NCBI GenBank assembly: GCA_008360955.1
Contig: LUCM01011247.1
Span: forward strand, 10,933 to 74,932
Origin: Fasciolopsis buskii
Lineage: Eukaryota; Platyhelminthes; Trematoda; Plagiorchiida; Fasciolidae
DNA: 64,000 nucleotides
Direction of reading: 5' to 3'
Shown here one piece after another: positions 49,612-62,360 of the stretch (its first letter is position 1; every line of letters starts with the position of its first letter). The notes beneath the pieces are model-generated. The model had not been told where the DNA came from, searched no databases, and saw only the letters and a list, made by a program, of their open reading frames with translations. The position numbers and the translations under genes are program-made.

Positions 49612-52600
49612 ATGGTAATCTAGCCCCGGGGGGGAAATGTTCTCTAGACTAGTAGAAGCAATACAGAATTCGTCTTCATCGGTCACGTTTCTGGTACACA
49701 ACTTGACAGATTGAATATCCTTAACTTGTCCTTTTTATTCAGTATAGGTCACCGTAATGGTCAGCTAGCTGTGTTCACTGAAACAACGGATGTTTCTCAT
49801 CGCGAAATTAACTTTCTTGAAAATCATTTTGTTAGTGACCCTAAACTGTCAGCATGAAATGTGTCACCGGGTCTTAACTTTGTCCACCGGTGATGTGTCC
49901 AAGTAATCTAAACTTTAAAGTAGGGCCATTTATTTTCATAGTTATCGAATCTATATTTCACATCATCTTATGCACAGCGGCTGAGCCATGGAAATTTTTT
50001 CTAAGTCACTCAGAATTATAAATCCGCCCATTGAAAGAAACTTGCAATGAAATCATGAGCAATGAGACGGGATGTATCAGATGCTCCAATCCAAATGAAT
50101 TGTGCAAACGTAAAAGGACGAAAGAATTCTGCTTGAAAAAGTGAATGTTTTGGGATAAAAAGTAAAAAATAACCTTGAGATATCTTCAAATTTGTTGCGT
50201 TTATATGTGGCCCTAGCAAAGTTGATATTGGAACTTCACCGTCGGTTGACAAGATCAAGCGATAGGTTTGCTTCACCAGAGGTTTTGGAACGAAAGAGTA
50301 CCGATTCATTGATGCACGGGTTTGATTTCGTACTCCTAAATGAGTGCGTCCGTTGTTTGCAGAAAAATCTCTCCTTCCTTTCCACAGTAGAGTGTTGTCA
50401 GCTTTGAGTTACCTATGGTCGACTAATTAGACCAGCTGATATATATTATCAATCGTTCCCCGTTGTCATGCTGCGATGGACTGACAGGAATGATTGTGAC
50501 CAGTTGCAATGATAAATACAAACCTCAATGTTCAGTGGCACATTGTCCGTTCCCGTTGGGTGCAAATAATGCATGCAGACTTGATGATCTGGCCTCGAAT
50601 TGCAAGAACACGTTGGAGAACTTTTGTACCAGCCATTGCTTTTCTGACATCCGATAGCGAAACGAATAACAGTCATCACAGGATAATATCGAGAACACCA
50701 GTTTCTGTCCTAATAGAACCGTGAACAAGTCAGAGCGCTATTATGCGATTTGAGTAATGGGTCCAATAAAGAAACAGAACGAAGCAACTGGACAGACGAG
50801 CGAAAACACCGATCATTTGGAGTAGGAAACATTGAACGGTACATGATGTTTAGTGGAAACATCCTGGAAAACATTATAAGAATGGTTGCTTAGATTTTTC
50901 CTGCACCTAACCAAGTGAGACCGAAAGTTGTGGAATCTTCGCTAATTTGGCAATTTCCAAATTTCACGAAAATCACTTCAGATTGAGATTTGCTTTGTAA
51001 GCGACGGGATAACCCCAGACACATTGATTCATTTTGCACAACGAAGCCCCCAGCGATTAACTGCTTTCAAATTGTAAACGCCATGGGCAAGCGTACCCGC
51101 AAATTTGTATAAATCTTAAGAACCGAAGATGTATAAGACATTGCCGAGGGAAATTTAGATATAAAACAATATGGAGTGGATCTGCAACAAACAAACCTTA
51201 TCAAGATTCGCTTGAAAACATACGAACTTGTTTTAAGTTATTTGTAAGTGAGTCCAAACACGTTGCGTTGTTTTCCATAACTCTTATGGATATTTTCAAG
51301 CATTCGTGACAAGCTTTTGGGTTAAACAGGAGCAGGTATTGGGCCTCAAATTAATTTACTCATTATGTTAGTCTTTGGACCGTCTCCGATTACGAATGAG
51401 TGAAATTATTGCGTTAGGGAAAAAAAATGATGCCGCATCACGAGACCGGTCTCATGATTTTGTTAATCAATAATACTCGATCCAACGTTCACACCTTTGT
51501 CAAAAATATCTGCGGCATAGTGGGCCACCTGCACTTTCAGTGAATAACCATATTTCTCGATAAAACGATTCTCTTTTGCATGTGGTCTGACAGCTAAACA
51601 ACCGGCGAGGCTAATTATTGCCCAGTGCAATGTCAGAACTGAGAGGGGCTATTGGATTCCGCGCCACAGAATCAGAAGAATAAAGCGGTCGGAAATAGTC
51701 GGTTGGCTTTCACTCGACCCCAAGAAAAGAGGTACGTCGGAAACACACGACCAGAAGTATCAATAGATGTTTTTTATATCCTAAATTAACACACGCAGTT
51801 TTCGTACCTCAGAACGACAAGTTAAATGTATTATGGAATGGAATATTTGCTTATCCTTTATATATCCAAAAGTCTGCTGTCCAGGGCTTCGACTGTTTGA
51901 ATCAAACTGCGCTGTTAAAACCTTCATTTAGTGTAGTCCGCTGATTGTGCAATCATCAATGGTTTTCAGCACTGTAACTTAATTGTTTTACGGCTCACAG
52001 CGTACCACAAAGTGCGAGCGACTAACTACTGATGAATTTATTATGAAGCGACTCCGTATCACTAATTGCGAATCGACCAGATAATTATAACAAAATTAAT
52101 TAATCGTTTGTCATAATTTCGCATCACTTTGACTGTTGCACACGACAAAGTTATTCTGATATTTATATATGCATATATTCGCTCAAATAATTATGCGTAC
52201 AACAGCTGAATGGAACAGGCGTAAGAAAACGGATTAACGACTTTTTTCTAAGTGAACTAGCCAACTGATGGAATCTGTGATCAGGAAAGCTGAATCCTCT
52301 CGCAGAAACGTGTTTCGTTGAAGAAACGAATTTACTAATTCTATCAAATCTAATGTCTTTCAGAATATGTGCACCCGACATCGGTTGAACGAATAGTTAT
52401 ACGAGCACGAGGAGATCTCACCACGGGTCAAACTCTCCGTTCCGGAAGTTACCTTCAAAGGTTGCTTTTCGCGAAGAAGTAAACAATCATCAATAAAAGA
52501 TCTGGTTTCCATTCGCTATAACGTGTCTAACTGTGTTTATTGTTGTTTGACTTTCTAAGCCATTTGCGCATAAAATGTGTCGTGATCCTGATAACCAACA

Positions 52601-54027
52601 CTATTTTTTGATGGTAGCCACACAACGCTTTGGTTCCAAAGCGTCCATTTCCTGTCACACTCGTTTTCAAGCAAGCAGCATTAAAATCAAACACCGACAA
52701 ATGTCAAGCAAGATATGTACATTCTCGAAAGGGTCGATGACAATAACAATTTGTGCGTCATACTGACTTGTTTTAAAGTCAGTGCAAATCGCGGGCCAAC
52801 CCTGAACGAAGGTAACATTAATTCACTTTACATATTTGTGCCAACCGTTTACACGTGGCAGTATCAACGGATAATTTGGTTATAAGACGATGGGTTGGAT
52901 GCATTGTGCAACGTTTCTCTACCTGGAACTAAGCGCCTCTGACGATAAGCTCCAGTATTATGCACTGTGTTTCAATACGAACATATCCGGCAGTGTCACA
53001 GACGCTCGGAATTCCCCGGTTCTTCACAAGTGTTCATTACTGCAAAATTGTGAGATTAGTCAACCGAGAAAAGATATTGTCTAACAAAAGTCCGGAAACC
53101 AGTTATCCTTTAGAGCACTTTTGCGGTAAGTTTCCAGTTTGAACAGATTACGTCGAACCTTTATCTCCATTAGCTAATCTGTTTGTGTAAATATTCGAAG
53201 CTCGGCTGGACGCAGCGATCAGAATGAAAACACCATCCGAATGACACTTGGATGATGCTTGCAAGTCGACAAACTAGTCGAAATTTAGATGTTGCCCTAC
53301 CAATTTTATCGAATGATATCCGGAACTGATATTCTCCTGTGAAGTGAGTCTTGGACGTTGGGTAATTTTCCCGGATATCCGTGTAATCATAAGGGGCATG
53401 AAGTCCCATCAAAATTCTTTGCGAAATGACACGTTTCAGAAGACATGCGGATATTTGGGCCCGAAAAGGTCTTGCCTTGAAAAGTGTTCGCATGTGCTCC
53501 CATATTTCGTGACAGTCGGTACCCACGTTATATAATTATTTTCAAAGATGGACCAAAACGGCTTCAAGCATCAGTCGCTCATTGGGATTTAAGCAGGACA
53601 TTCACAACTCTCGGCCTAACATGGGATGTTGACTAATATGATCCTATGAGGAACTCATTGAAGTATAGAAACAGGACGTACGGTTCTGCTGAATCAAGTC
53701 ACCACGAACCGTGTTAACAGGCAGGGCTTAATCGTGGTCAAATTCTGAGTTCCGTTCACGGCCACTTCCAGGACAAATCGGACGCTGCACATCAGATAAA
53801 CCAAAAACCGTCTACTGTGTCTACAAGGAATTAGAATCCAACTTAGTTTTCCCCCACAGGACACAAGAGGGTTCCGTATCACTAGGTAGATTCTGTGAAT
53901 AACCTCGTCGTTTCTATGCTAAATTCTGTCGAAGACGGACTGATGACAACGCAAGCATTATCTTCATTTTCCACTATTTTCAATATTGGTATTCTGAGGC
54001 TCAGGTTGGGGATATTCAAAGCTTTCT
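49612..54027. other. No gene recognised (about 4.4 kb)
   Basis: There is no supported gene. A 118-codon minus run (53170-53526) and shorter opposed runs at 50.0-50.7 kb show no motif. A 12-bp perfect palindrome, GAGACCGGTCTC, stands at 51442-51453; that length is unremarkable by chance. Confidence 0.5.
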
Positions 54028-54256
54028 GAGCGCTGAACCTGGCTTTTAGATCGCAAACTTTTCATTACCAGCCAAGGCGACGCCATCAGTCTGTAAACAA
54101 TCATCCCTCTGTTCTGACATACTCTGAGATCAAGGACAAGTCTGCGGAAGCGTAACTATAAATACAAGCGAACAAAGAGGTCAGTGCCTACTGGCTGATG
54201 GTATGACTTCGGTTGGTAATGAAACTTTTGCGATCTAAAAGCCAAGCTCACCGTTC
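54028..54256. mobile_element. Fold-back (MITE-like) element
   Basis: Arms 54028-54103 and 54181-54256 are reverse complements that align without gaps over 76 bp at roughly 70% identity, with an 18-bp exact core (TGGCTTTTAGATCGCAAA). The spacer is 77 bp and non-coding. No clear target-site duplication is visible outside the arms. Arm divergence makes this older than the 5.4-kb element, and the arm sequences of the two are unrelated. A palindromic MITE or an old inverted duplication are both possible. Confidence 0.6.
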
Positions 54257-57200
54257 ACAAGGCCATGAGAATATACCTACCTCTAAGGCTTACGGGGACC
54301 AGCATTGAGTTAACCCGGCATCCCCGGTACGATAATTATTGGAGTTTCACCAAACCAGGACTTTGTTCATCAAACCGGTGACAAGACTGCAGAACAGCTT
54401 TTGCTCAAGATATTCTGCAGGAATTGCATAATATTCGGGCGTTTGTTTGGAAGTGACGAAATAATTTGACCAAATGAAAAAAGAATAAGTCGTTTACATT
54501 TTCCCTTTTTTGTTTTCTGTCCCGGCAAATCGAGAATCAAATGTTTACGAGGGGAACCATCTCGTTATCGAGCATGTCAAATCAAAAAAATATTATTCGT
54601 TGGGCAGAACACGTGACAATTCAACGTTTTGGAAAGTGACAATTTTGCTCGAATTCGTGATTGCCAAAAAATGTAGGGTTGATCAAGAAAAGATGTTGTT
54701 TTGTCAAGAGATTCATTGTAAGTCGACAGGGTTACACGCGATTAGCCGACAGTTACAAGGAGATTAGCCGTGACAAGTTAGGCTAATTTTAAATATTAAA
54801 TTAAACCAAATGAAATACCCAGGCAGCTTTGTTTTTTTTTTCTCGTACTAGGGATCACAAACACTGTCAAGCACTTTTAACTCACATTTCATTTGAGTCG
54901 ACGTTCAAACAGTCAAAGGCGTTCCAGTTCATCAATTTTTGGCATTTGAACGACGAGCAAATCGCGTGAAGCTACGCCCAAAAAGCTCGAAATAAAAGTG
55001 CCGACTGGCTGAAATTTCAGCACTTGGCATGAGACAATTTGCGTGCTAATAGGTGCAACGATGTACGCTGAGGCTGTTTCTTTTCACCGTACACAGGCCA
55101 ACCATGTCCGTCAAAATTAGGGGAAAATTTAAAGTGCTTTTTATTTTGTATATAAAAAGTGACAAATCAGAATTATGCAGGATGGGATAAGCTTTGATTG
55201 CCACTTTAAGTGCAGACGAAAAGCCAATATGCTCAATTAGGATTGGTTAGGGAGTTTGCGCGATATCCGAGCAAATAATGCCCACTTTGTTGATGATTTG
55301 GGTAGCTTAAATTGTAGTTCGTGTCTCCCAACGCTATGTTGTTTTGTGTTTGCATCCAATGGTAAAAACAGATCCTGGATTTTGAGGCAAGATAATTTGG
55401 GCACAGTTCTGTTTTTGATTTTTTGGAAAATTTATTGACATTTCCGATTATAAAAAGACATTTTATCCAATTGTAACCGGAACGCAAGTCCTGAAAAAGA
55501 TAAGTGTAGGGTTTTGACAGTTTCAAACAGATCACCAAGTGCTATCAGCCAGTTTTGTTTGAACTTGACAAAAGTTTCGCTTGAAGAAGTTCGTGTACTA
55601 AAGACTCAAAAACATGGGTCGACAGACCACCACCTAAAAGTGACTGGTAGATCTATTATTGGGTGAATAAAGTGAAAATAGTTCACGGAACCGCAACAAG
55701 ACAAAACTGTTCGTCCTCCAGGATTGACAGAGATACACTGGGATCATTGCAATGTTTTACGAAAAAATAAACGTAAACAGTTTTTGACATAAAAGCGTAA
55801 CAAAACACGTGTTTTTTTTTACTTTGGCGTGTGTATTCTAGTTTGAACTGGTCCGCTTGATAAGAAAATGTTGATTAGAAAAGTTTTCTCGTTTCCCAGT
55901 GATACATTGAGTATATAAACCAATGGATATTAGAATCAAGGATATTCAATTTCCCGTGACAGGTGGAAAAAAATTGATTTATGAGAGCCCTTAATTCATC
56001 TCCACGCCGTCCCCACCCCTCTACCCCCGTGGGTTGGAGGAAATAATAATTCCATTGAGAACAAATTCACTCTCATTACAATGCTGCCACAACTGATTCG
56101 GCGTAGAATCAGTGCACTGAAGCATAAAGTGAGAAACCGTTTTTACTTTGGCTACCGCCAGGGGACCTGCATTTCAGTAGCGGAATTTGGGGTGGTTCAA
56201 AGTAAACTCGGAGCACTCAAGCGATTCCGATTTGCCCACAAAATAAACCTCTACCGCCAAAAGTAAGTCAAATTTCACGATTGTAATTGAAATTTGTGAT
56301 TGCATTCGTGCCTTTTGCAACGGTGAAATACGTCACCCCTCAATTCCCCGTCGAACACTTAATGAATTCCATTGTCTGTCACTTTACGGCAGGCACGGGT
56401 TGATGAAATGTTGGCAGAATAAGCGAATTAAAGTGAGATAGTTCTTGAATTTGAGAAATATTTTCAAGCCGCGAGGTGTGTGCGTGTGTGCGTGGGTTCG
56501 AAGAACCTATTTTAGCTTGAGAATAATGTGACATTTCTCAGAGGCCGATATGCATGAAAGTTAGTATTTTGAAAAGTGTTTCGAGTAAAATAGAATATTC
56601 CATCCCTCACTGGAACCATACGGAAAACGGGGCCACCAAATTTAGTAAAATAAGATTAAGCCTGATGAATGAACATTCAGTAAAATTCGTGAAATGTGGT
56701 TGGTGAATTTGTAAATGTGAAGTTCATTCCGTCCTGAAAAATGACAGTGAGGTTGCAAAGTCATTTATTACTACCCATAAAGTACGAAATTTCAGTTATA
56801 AAACACATTTATTCGTCGTAGGCATGGTTTAAAAATTTTCTGTCATAAAGCAGTAGAGTGAATTTGAAAGTTCAAAGTTACCGCTGACCCTCCCGAGATT
56901 TCACATGAATCTTGGCACACACTGTCCGGAGACAATTGGAACTACCTGATGTGTCCCGTGTATGGAATACTTTCCAGCCACAAATCCAGTCGAATGCAAA
57001 CTCGTTATTATCATCCAAGGTCAAAGTCTAAGACTAGGTAGATATGTTAAAAAGGAGATGTACCGGCTGAAACATTTCGAATGACGCTAGTCTCTAAATT
57101 ATCCCCGTGCACAATGGACACGTTTATTTATCAGCACCTGAAATTAAAACCAAGAATATTCGCGATAAAATTCGTTACTGTACGGTGAAAAGTGGCTTGC

Positions 57201-58921
57201 CAATTCCAGGTCTATTGTGTAAAGCAGTCAATACCGTAAGGAAAATGTTTGAACTTCTTTGGAATTTTCGATTTAGAAATTTGCGCAGTAGAAAATCCGA
57301 ATGTTCCTATTTTTTTGCTCGCTTGAAAATTGCAACCAAATTTGTTATTTTCATCTACTTAAAGTCAAGATAAATACCAGGTGTACGTGCCATTAGTTTC
57401 AAAGGAGTCAAACGATCCAGTCTACGAATCGGAGTACAGAGTGTTCTATTACAAACAAATCCCGTTCTTATGAAGTGAATTTAACTATCTGCCATGATCG
57501 GTCAATGCCATCATTCGTCAGGGTAAAATGCACAGCGCTCCCATATCCAATACAATTACCAAGCGCGAGTACTTATCTTCACGCTGGATTTCTTATAAAC
57601 CATATTCGACTGCTAACTTCTTGGATATGTGAACAAGAATTAATGGGTGGTTTTAATGGAAAGAGAAAAAAGCATTCTCCAGTTGACCTGAGAGACGGTG
57701 TATCTAGTCCCTATAAGATGTATGTGCGACCTACCACCCACAAATAGCGACTTTGCAGACCGTTAAGTACAATACACCGTCTGTTTCTATTGAGATAGGA
57801 CAAAAACACCCTAGACATCCCTTGAGATTCATTTACGAAGTGTCTTTTCAGTATGATAAGATCGGGTTATTGTTCATTTGTCTGCCTTTAATGGCACCTA
57901 TTCTTGCGTATGGCACATTGTTCGAAACATGATAACATGAAAAGACAATGGAGCTGGAAGTATTTGTGAGCTTAGTTTGCTTGTCCGGAGTTTGCCAACT
58001 ATTACGTGCCTTGAAGAACCACGACCAATAGCATAAATGCTTTCAGTTTCTGCTGCAGCCTGTTGATAGTTATCAATGACACAAAGTGCCGGGGTTAACA
58101 CTGGATCACAATAAGAATACAAGTAATATCTCATCACAAAACATTGTGAAATTACTTTCCTTTTTTACGACCATCGGTTTCCTTTGCTTCCATTTGCTTG
58201 CAAAAGGGAACACAGTTTTGTTGAAACTGGGGCCAATCAGCTCACAATTCAATGCGATCGATAGAACGGAAAAGTAATACTTGTTGAATAGATGCGAGCA
58301 ACTGCGTTTGAAACACCGCATCACTTGTTGTTGCTAGCTGCTCCCGTCCAATCGTAGACGTTTATATACATTTTTGCGTGAATTGAACTATCTCACGTCT
58401 CCGATTTGTTATGTGAAAAAAACGAAGATAAATTGCTCTGGTATGGAACGCGAGTCAGGAATGCTTAGCTTTATCGACAGCGGTTTATTTTTCCCAAACG
58501 TGTTCGTTTCAAATTAAGCACGCACCGATCACCTGGGATAGTTTAATGAATTTACTCTTCCCCATTTCGTCGAAGCATGTTTATGACAAAATGAGTTTCC
58601 ATCCCCGTCCATGTGGGGAAGCACACTTTTGCCTAGTGTGACATGACGAGTACGACAAGAGTCAATCTATGTAGGAAACAATCTATGATACAGTCCCAAA
58701 TGCTTTCCGTCTTGTCCTATTAGAAGTGTGATGTTTCCGGACCAGCCAGAGAATATGTGGTTCATTGTGTTGCATTTGGGTTCCTGGTGAACAATTCCAC
58801 AGTTGACACTTTGCATATGAACTCTTTACGATTTCTTACTAATTGCATCGAATAATTTTGATAGACGCGTTTTGTCCGGAAATCGTCATTCATGTTACAA
58901 AAACACGAAACTAATTGCCGA
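54257..58921. other. No gene recognised (about 4.7 kb)
   Basis: There is no supported gene. Small items are runs of T at 54832-54841 and 55812-55820, a C-rich patch at 56008-56040, and a GT-rich tract at 56476-56496. Plus runs at 54510-54767 (85 codons) and 57107-57373 (88 codons) are hydrophilic but unrecognised. Confidence 0.5.
56476..56496. repeat. Imperfect GT-rich microsatellite
   Basis: An interrupted run of GT/GC dinucleotides on the plus strand, about 21 bases long. Confidence 0.75.
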
Positions 58922-59068
58922 CGCTCGAAAACCCTATTCCACAGGGATTGATGCTTCCTAGCGAAAACTCAAGCCTTTTCTATTAGATTTGTCAATTACA
59001 TTTTCGGAGGAAGAAAGTTCACAGTGTGCTTTGACTCCAAACGTACCACTCTACTTGCACGCCCTTAA
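58922..59068 (+). pseudogene. Gypsy-type RNase H fragment, copy 1
   Basis: The plus frame from 58922 reads RSKTLFHRD, a TGA, then CFLAKTQAFSIRFVNYIFGG and RKFTVCFDSK, ending at a TAA (59066-59068). This follows the RNase H pattern of Gypsy LTR-retrotransposon polyproteins, in which a Y-S-T-T-D-R-E-C-L-A type block is followed by an F-R-x-Y-L-x-G-R-K-F-T-V block and T-D-H-K. The internal TGA sits where the family commonly has Arg, consistent with a CGA-to-TGA decay. The domain removes the RNA strand during reverse transcription. Only about 48 codons survive, and no reverse transcriptase, integrase or LTR is visible beside it. It aligns at DNA level with the fragment at 62.3 kb. The family call is from memory of the motif, not a search. 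Confidence 0.5.
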
Positions 59069-60001
59069 ACGTCGCCATGAGAACATGCTATCCCAGTAAA
59101 ATTTGCACCAAAATGTCGCTTTTTATCTTCTTTAGTATATACACATCTGGTAGCAAAATCATTTACCCATCAAATATCTACCTACAAACCCTCCACAATT
59201 GAGTTTTTTAAAGGACCACCAACCACATCACAATCCCAACTGTGTGCGTGCCAAACTGGCAGCAGATGCGGAAGAAATGATCTGACCAATTTGTGATAGC
59301 CTGTGTGTTGGTGAAGCCTGAGCTTACGGTATACAGTCAATTGAAGGTTATTGGCAAACGTTTTCCAATAATAAGGGTGAAATTTCCGTTCCATTTAAAA
59401 ATAACGAGTGCCGATAATAATGGGAAAATAACAGCTAAACCCGCACAGCTGTGGACTAGACAATGCTTCAAAAATATGATCCATTTGACGCGGCACTCCC
59501 AATTTGCACATTCAAACGTGCCACATTTTTAAAACATTTGGCGTTCTACTTTTGATCACAGAAATTGGCTTGTGGGATTCCCAAAATTCTGTTCGCCGAT
59601 TTCTCTCCAAGAGATCAGAAAATTGCGAATGTCTAAACCTTAAGACAGATAATTGTACAATCAAAATCTATTCATTTTACTAGAATTGATCAGTACGCAG
59701 TTGTTGTTCAATAGCATTTGTGTGAATTTGACTGGTGTGAAGTAGTTGACCGTGACACGCTAATTCATATGCAAACTTTAACCATACTTTTCAACTTTGT
59801 TTTGCGTGAAGTTTGTAGTAGTCACTGATGATGCAGAACTAGACAAAGCCGATCGGTATTGGTTAATCGAATTTGTCTTGCAAATGTTGGGTGAGAACAG
59901 ACAGCAAAAACGAAAGAACTCATCATGAGAAAGTTTGGAATTCCAGCTGAGTTGCTTTCAGCATGGGGAACATTTTCCGCCACATGCATGCATATTATTG
60001 T
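59069..60001. other. No gene recognised
   Basis: Possible continuation of the decayed retroelement, but I cannot trace further pol motifs. Runs on both strands are under 80 codons until the open region that starts at 59935. Confidence 0.4.
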
Positions 60002-60481
60002 TTAGATATTTGTGGATATCATTTCATCCAAAATTACTGCGTGCGAACTGCCATCCGCTGAATTCACTGTTCTCACCGTTCTCTCTTCGACACGTTCAAC
60101 GAACGGTGGCAAGCCTTGATACTCCAAAACTCGTATGGTTTGTGTACCTGCTCATCCCATTTGATCTTCAGTCCTACTGCACACACAGTGTCGATTTGGT
60201 CAGTTCTACCCCTAAGCACCGAACCTCGAAAACTGATGAGATTTCTCGATTGATTCTCGGCACGCTTATGCTCTGCCATCTACTTCGCATATGTCAAACC
60301 CCACAAACAGTCTTCTTGACGCCCTTGAAACTTGCAGCTTGCAGGCGGATGCGAAACGACTGTCAGCCACTTCAATGGACTGTCCATTTGCTGAAAAAAA
60401 AGCATCAAAAACGGATTTCTTGGATAGTCTTTCTACTTGAAAACTTCTGATATAACCTCTACTTGACATTTCAGCCACCAA
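60002..60481 (-). other. Coding-like region, minus strand, interrupted and unrecognised
   Basis: The plus strand is open for 172 codons here (59935-60450), the longest run in the window, but its translation is rich in Leu, Cys, His and Phe, as antisense of coding DNA often is. On the minus strand three frames give more protein-like pieces: 60266-60481 (RSFQVERLSKKSVFDAFFS inside), 60073-60279 (TVCAVGLKIKWDEQ inside) and 60002-60151 (RVLEYQGLPPFVERVEERTV inside). A TTTTTTTTCAG acceptor-like sequence stands upstream of the middle piece, which in that frame is broken by one TAG. Frame changes and the TAG point to a decayed gene or mobile-element protein, or to small exons. I recognise no domain. 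Confidence 0.25.
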
Positions 60482-62252
60482 TAACTCACCGATAAAAGGG
60501 TAGTGCGCGGAGGCGTACTTTAAATTTTCGGGAGTTGGACATTTTCAGTTATTTAATGAAAGTATATTCTTGGTTGAAATAACAATTACCAAAGGGTTCT
60601 TTATAAAACAGCTGGTATGACGAGCTGTTCGGAGATCATTTGGACTAAGTCACAAACTGTGGCTGTGCACACAAGTACTTATAGTTTGTCAAAGCGACCT
60701 AACTCACGCATTATTCATAGTGCGAACAACAAACACTAGGTGTAGGTACAAGGGAGGGTTAGCACCCATGTATGCGCCACCTACGTTGGGGAGGTCGAAG
60801 CAAGTGTAAATTTCCTCAGGTACATGCAAATCCTCGGCTGACGAAAACAATTCCTGGATAGCGTTTGTCTCCTGATGTAAACCAGGTCACATTTGAACTG
60901 TTAGTGCCTTGCTCATTCAGTGAATACATGTACTGAAAAGCAGATCAGATGGTGATATGTTTTTCAATTCGGTCCTAGAATACCCTCAACATGAGCCTAA
61001 TTCTTCAGCTGCCTGGTTCGCAGTAACGCTAGATATCCTGATGTAGGGCTTGGAGAATAAGTGCTTGTTTTAACGTGAGTGTTCTTGTACGACGTATGTT
61101 TACCAAATCAGGGTACAAATACAAAACCGGAACCTCCAGCTGAACTAGGCATGGGAGTACCTACAACTTAGAAAGGCACTGCTGTGCCCAAGCCCTATGT
61201 TTGGCACTTTAACGTTGATAAATTTTTGAAAACGTAACAAGTCTGAACAAGTTCCCCTAAATGAAACAAAGTGGTTCAGGATCAGTCATTTCTCACGGCA
61301 AGAATGAACATGATCTAAACCTCGCACAAACTCATCATCAGTCAAAACCAGAGGCCATGCCTCGAAATATCACTTGACATCCCAGCATTAGAAACACCCT
61401 AAATGGACCCAACGATAAAATTTCGAAATTACTTCAAAAATATCCTTATATGAGTTTCGTTTACTTCCTTTATCTCGCTAGCTTGCACACAAATTTGCAG
61501 AAATTCTAGCCAGCAGGGCCGAACGTTCCACGATCAGCTGCACAGGGGGAGCATTAACAGACGAAACGTGTGCTTGTTTGAATCACCACCTCATTTGTTC
61601 CGTTTCGGGCGCTTCCACATTTGTCTGCACAAATTATGACATTACTCGGTAACTTATTTTCATGTAAGATAGCACAATCAAAGTGTCAGGCTATAGCACA
61701 CAAGCATACGATCCGTTTTTCACAACTAGTTTTGGCCAAGCTTCATTGGGTGCAAACCATCAAACATGTATCACTATGTAGATTTGTTCGGATTTCCGAA
61801 AACCAAGTATTTCATAAGTTCCTTCAAATTGTGGTAGTTTTTTTTCATGACTTCAAAATCAGCGGTATCAAAACTCATTGAAAATGAGCCAAGGGTCCAA
61901 AAATTTGTTGAAATGCATCCTGTTCGGTAAGTTGGAAGGATTCTCACAGAAAAAACAATCTCGGATGCAAACTCCTTATGAACTGGAATAAAAAACTAAA
62001 GAATAACTGGTTAACCATATTGTTTATTTGGTCTGATATAGGCAATCTTTACTAATGGACTTACAATCATCTTTGCATTTTCAAAACTGTAGTTCCAACG
62101 CTTCAGACTTATAGTTCTGAATATGACAGATGACATACACCGGTCAAATAGTTCTACTGGTGATTGCAACGTTTGCAAATAATTTAAAAACAAAATTCAG
62201 GCCAACATCCTTCTTTTCTGTGGCTAAATGACCAAAACCCAGTAGATCTCAA
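60482..62252. other. No gene recognised (about 1.8 kb)
   Basis: There is no supported feature. A 10-bp inverted pair (TAGGGCTTGG at 61044-61053 and its complement at about 61189-61198) is too short to call an element. Confidence 0.45.
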
Positions 62253-62360
62253 GAGCACTACTCTACTGAAAACACTGGTTGCCAGGACAAAACAGTCGAT
62301 TTGTTATGTACCGTTTACGGGGAAACTTTTTCACAGTATGCTTTGGTTCCAATGTACCAT
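62253..62360 (+). pseudogene. Gypsy-type RNase H fragment, copy 2
   Basis: Plus-strand DNA here aligns with 58940-59050. The shared block TTCACAGT, TGCTTTG, TCCAA, GTACCA occurs in the same order and spacing. The translation needs one frame change: EHYST from 62253, then NSRFVMYRLRGNFFTVCFGS, matching the R-F-V-x-Y then F-T-V-C-F-x-S pattern of copy 1. The EHYST piece resembles the Y-S-T-T motif that precedes this block in Gypsy RNase H. It is more decayed than copy 1, in the same orientation and 3.2 kb downstream. The opposite-strand run through it (62263-62463) is a shadow. Confidence 0.45.

Noticed and set aside
51442..51453. 12-bp palindrome GAGACCGGTCTC
   Set aside because: Perfect palindromes of this length are expected by chance many times in 64 kb.
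53170..53526. 118-codon minus-strand run
   Set aside because: No recognised domain or splice context. A 63-codon opposing run overlaps it, and the length is within chance.
61044..61198. Inverted pair TAGGGCTTGG as a transposon
   Set aside because: The arms are only 10 bp, no direct repeats flank them, and the interior has no further symmetry.
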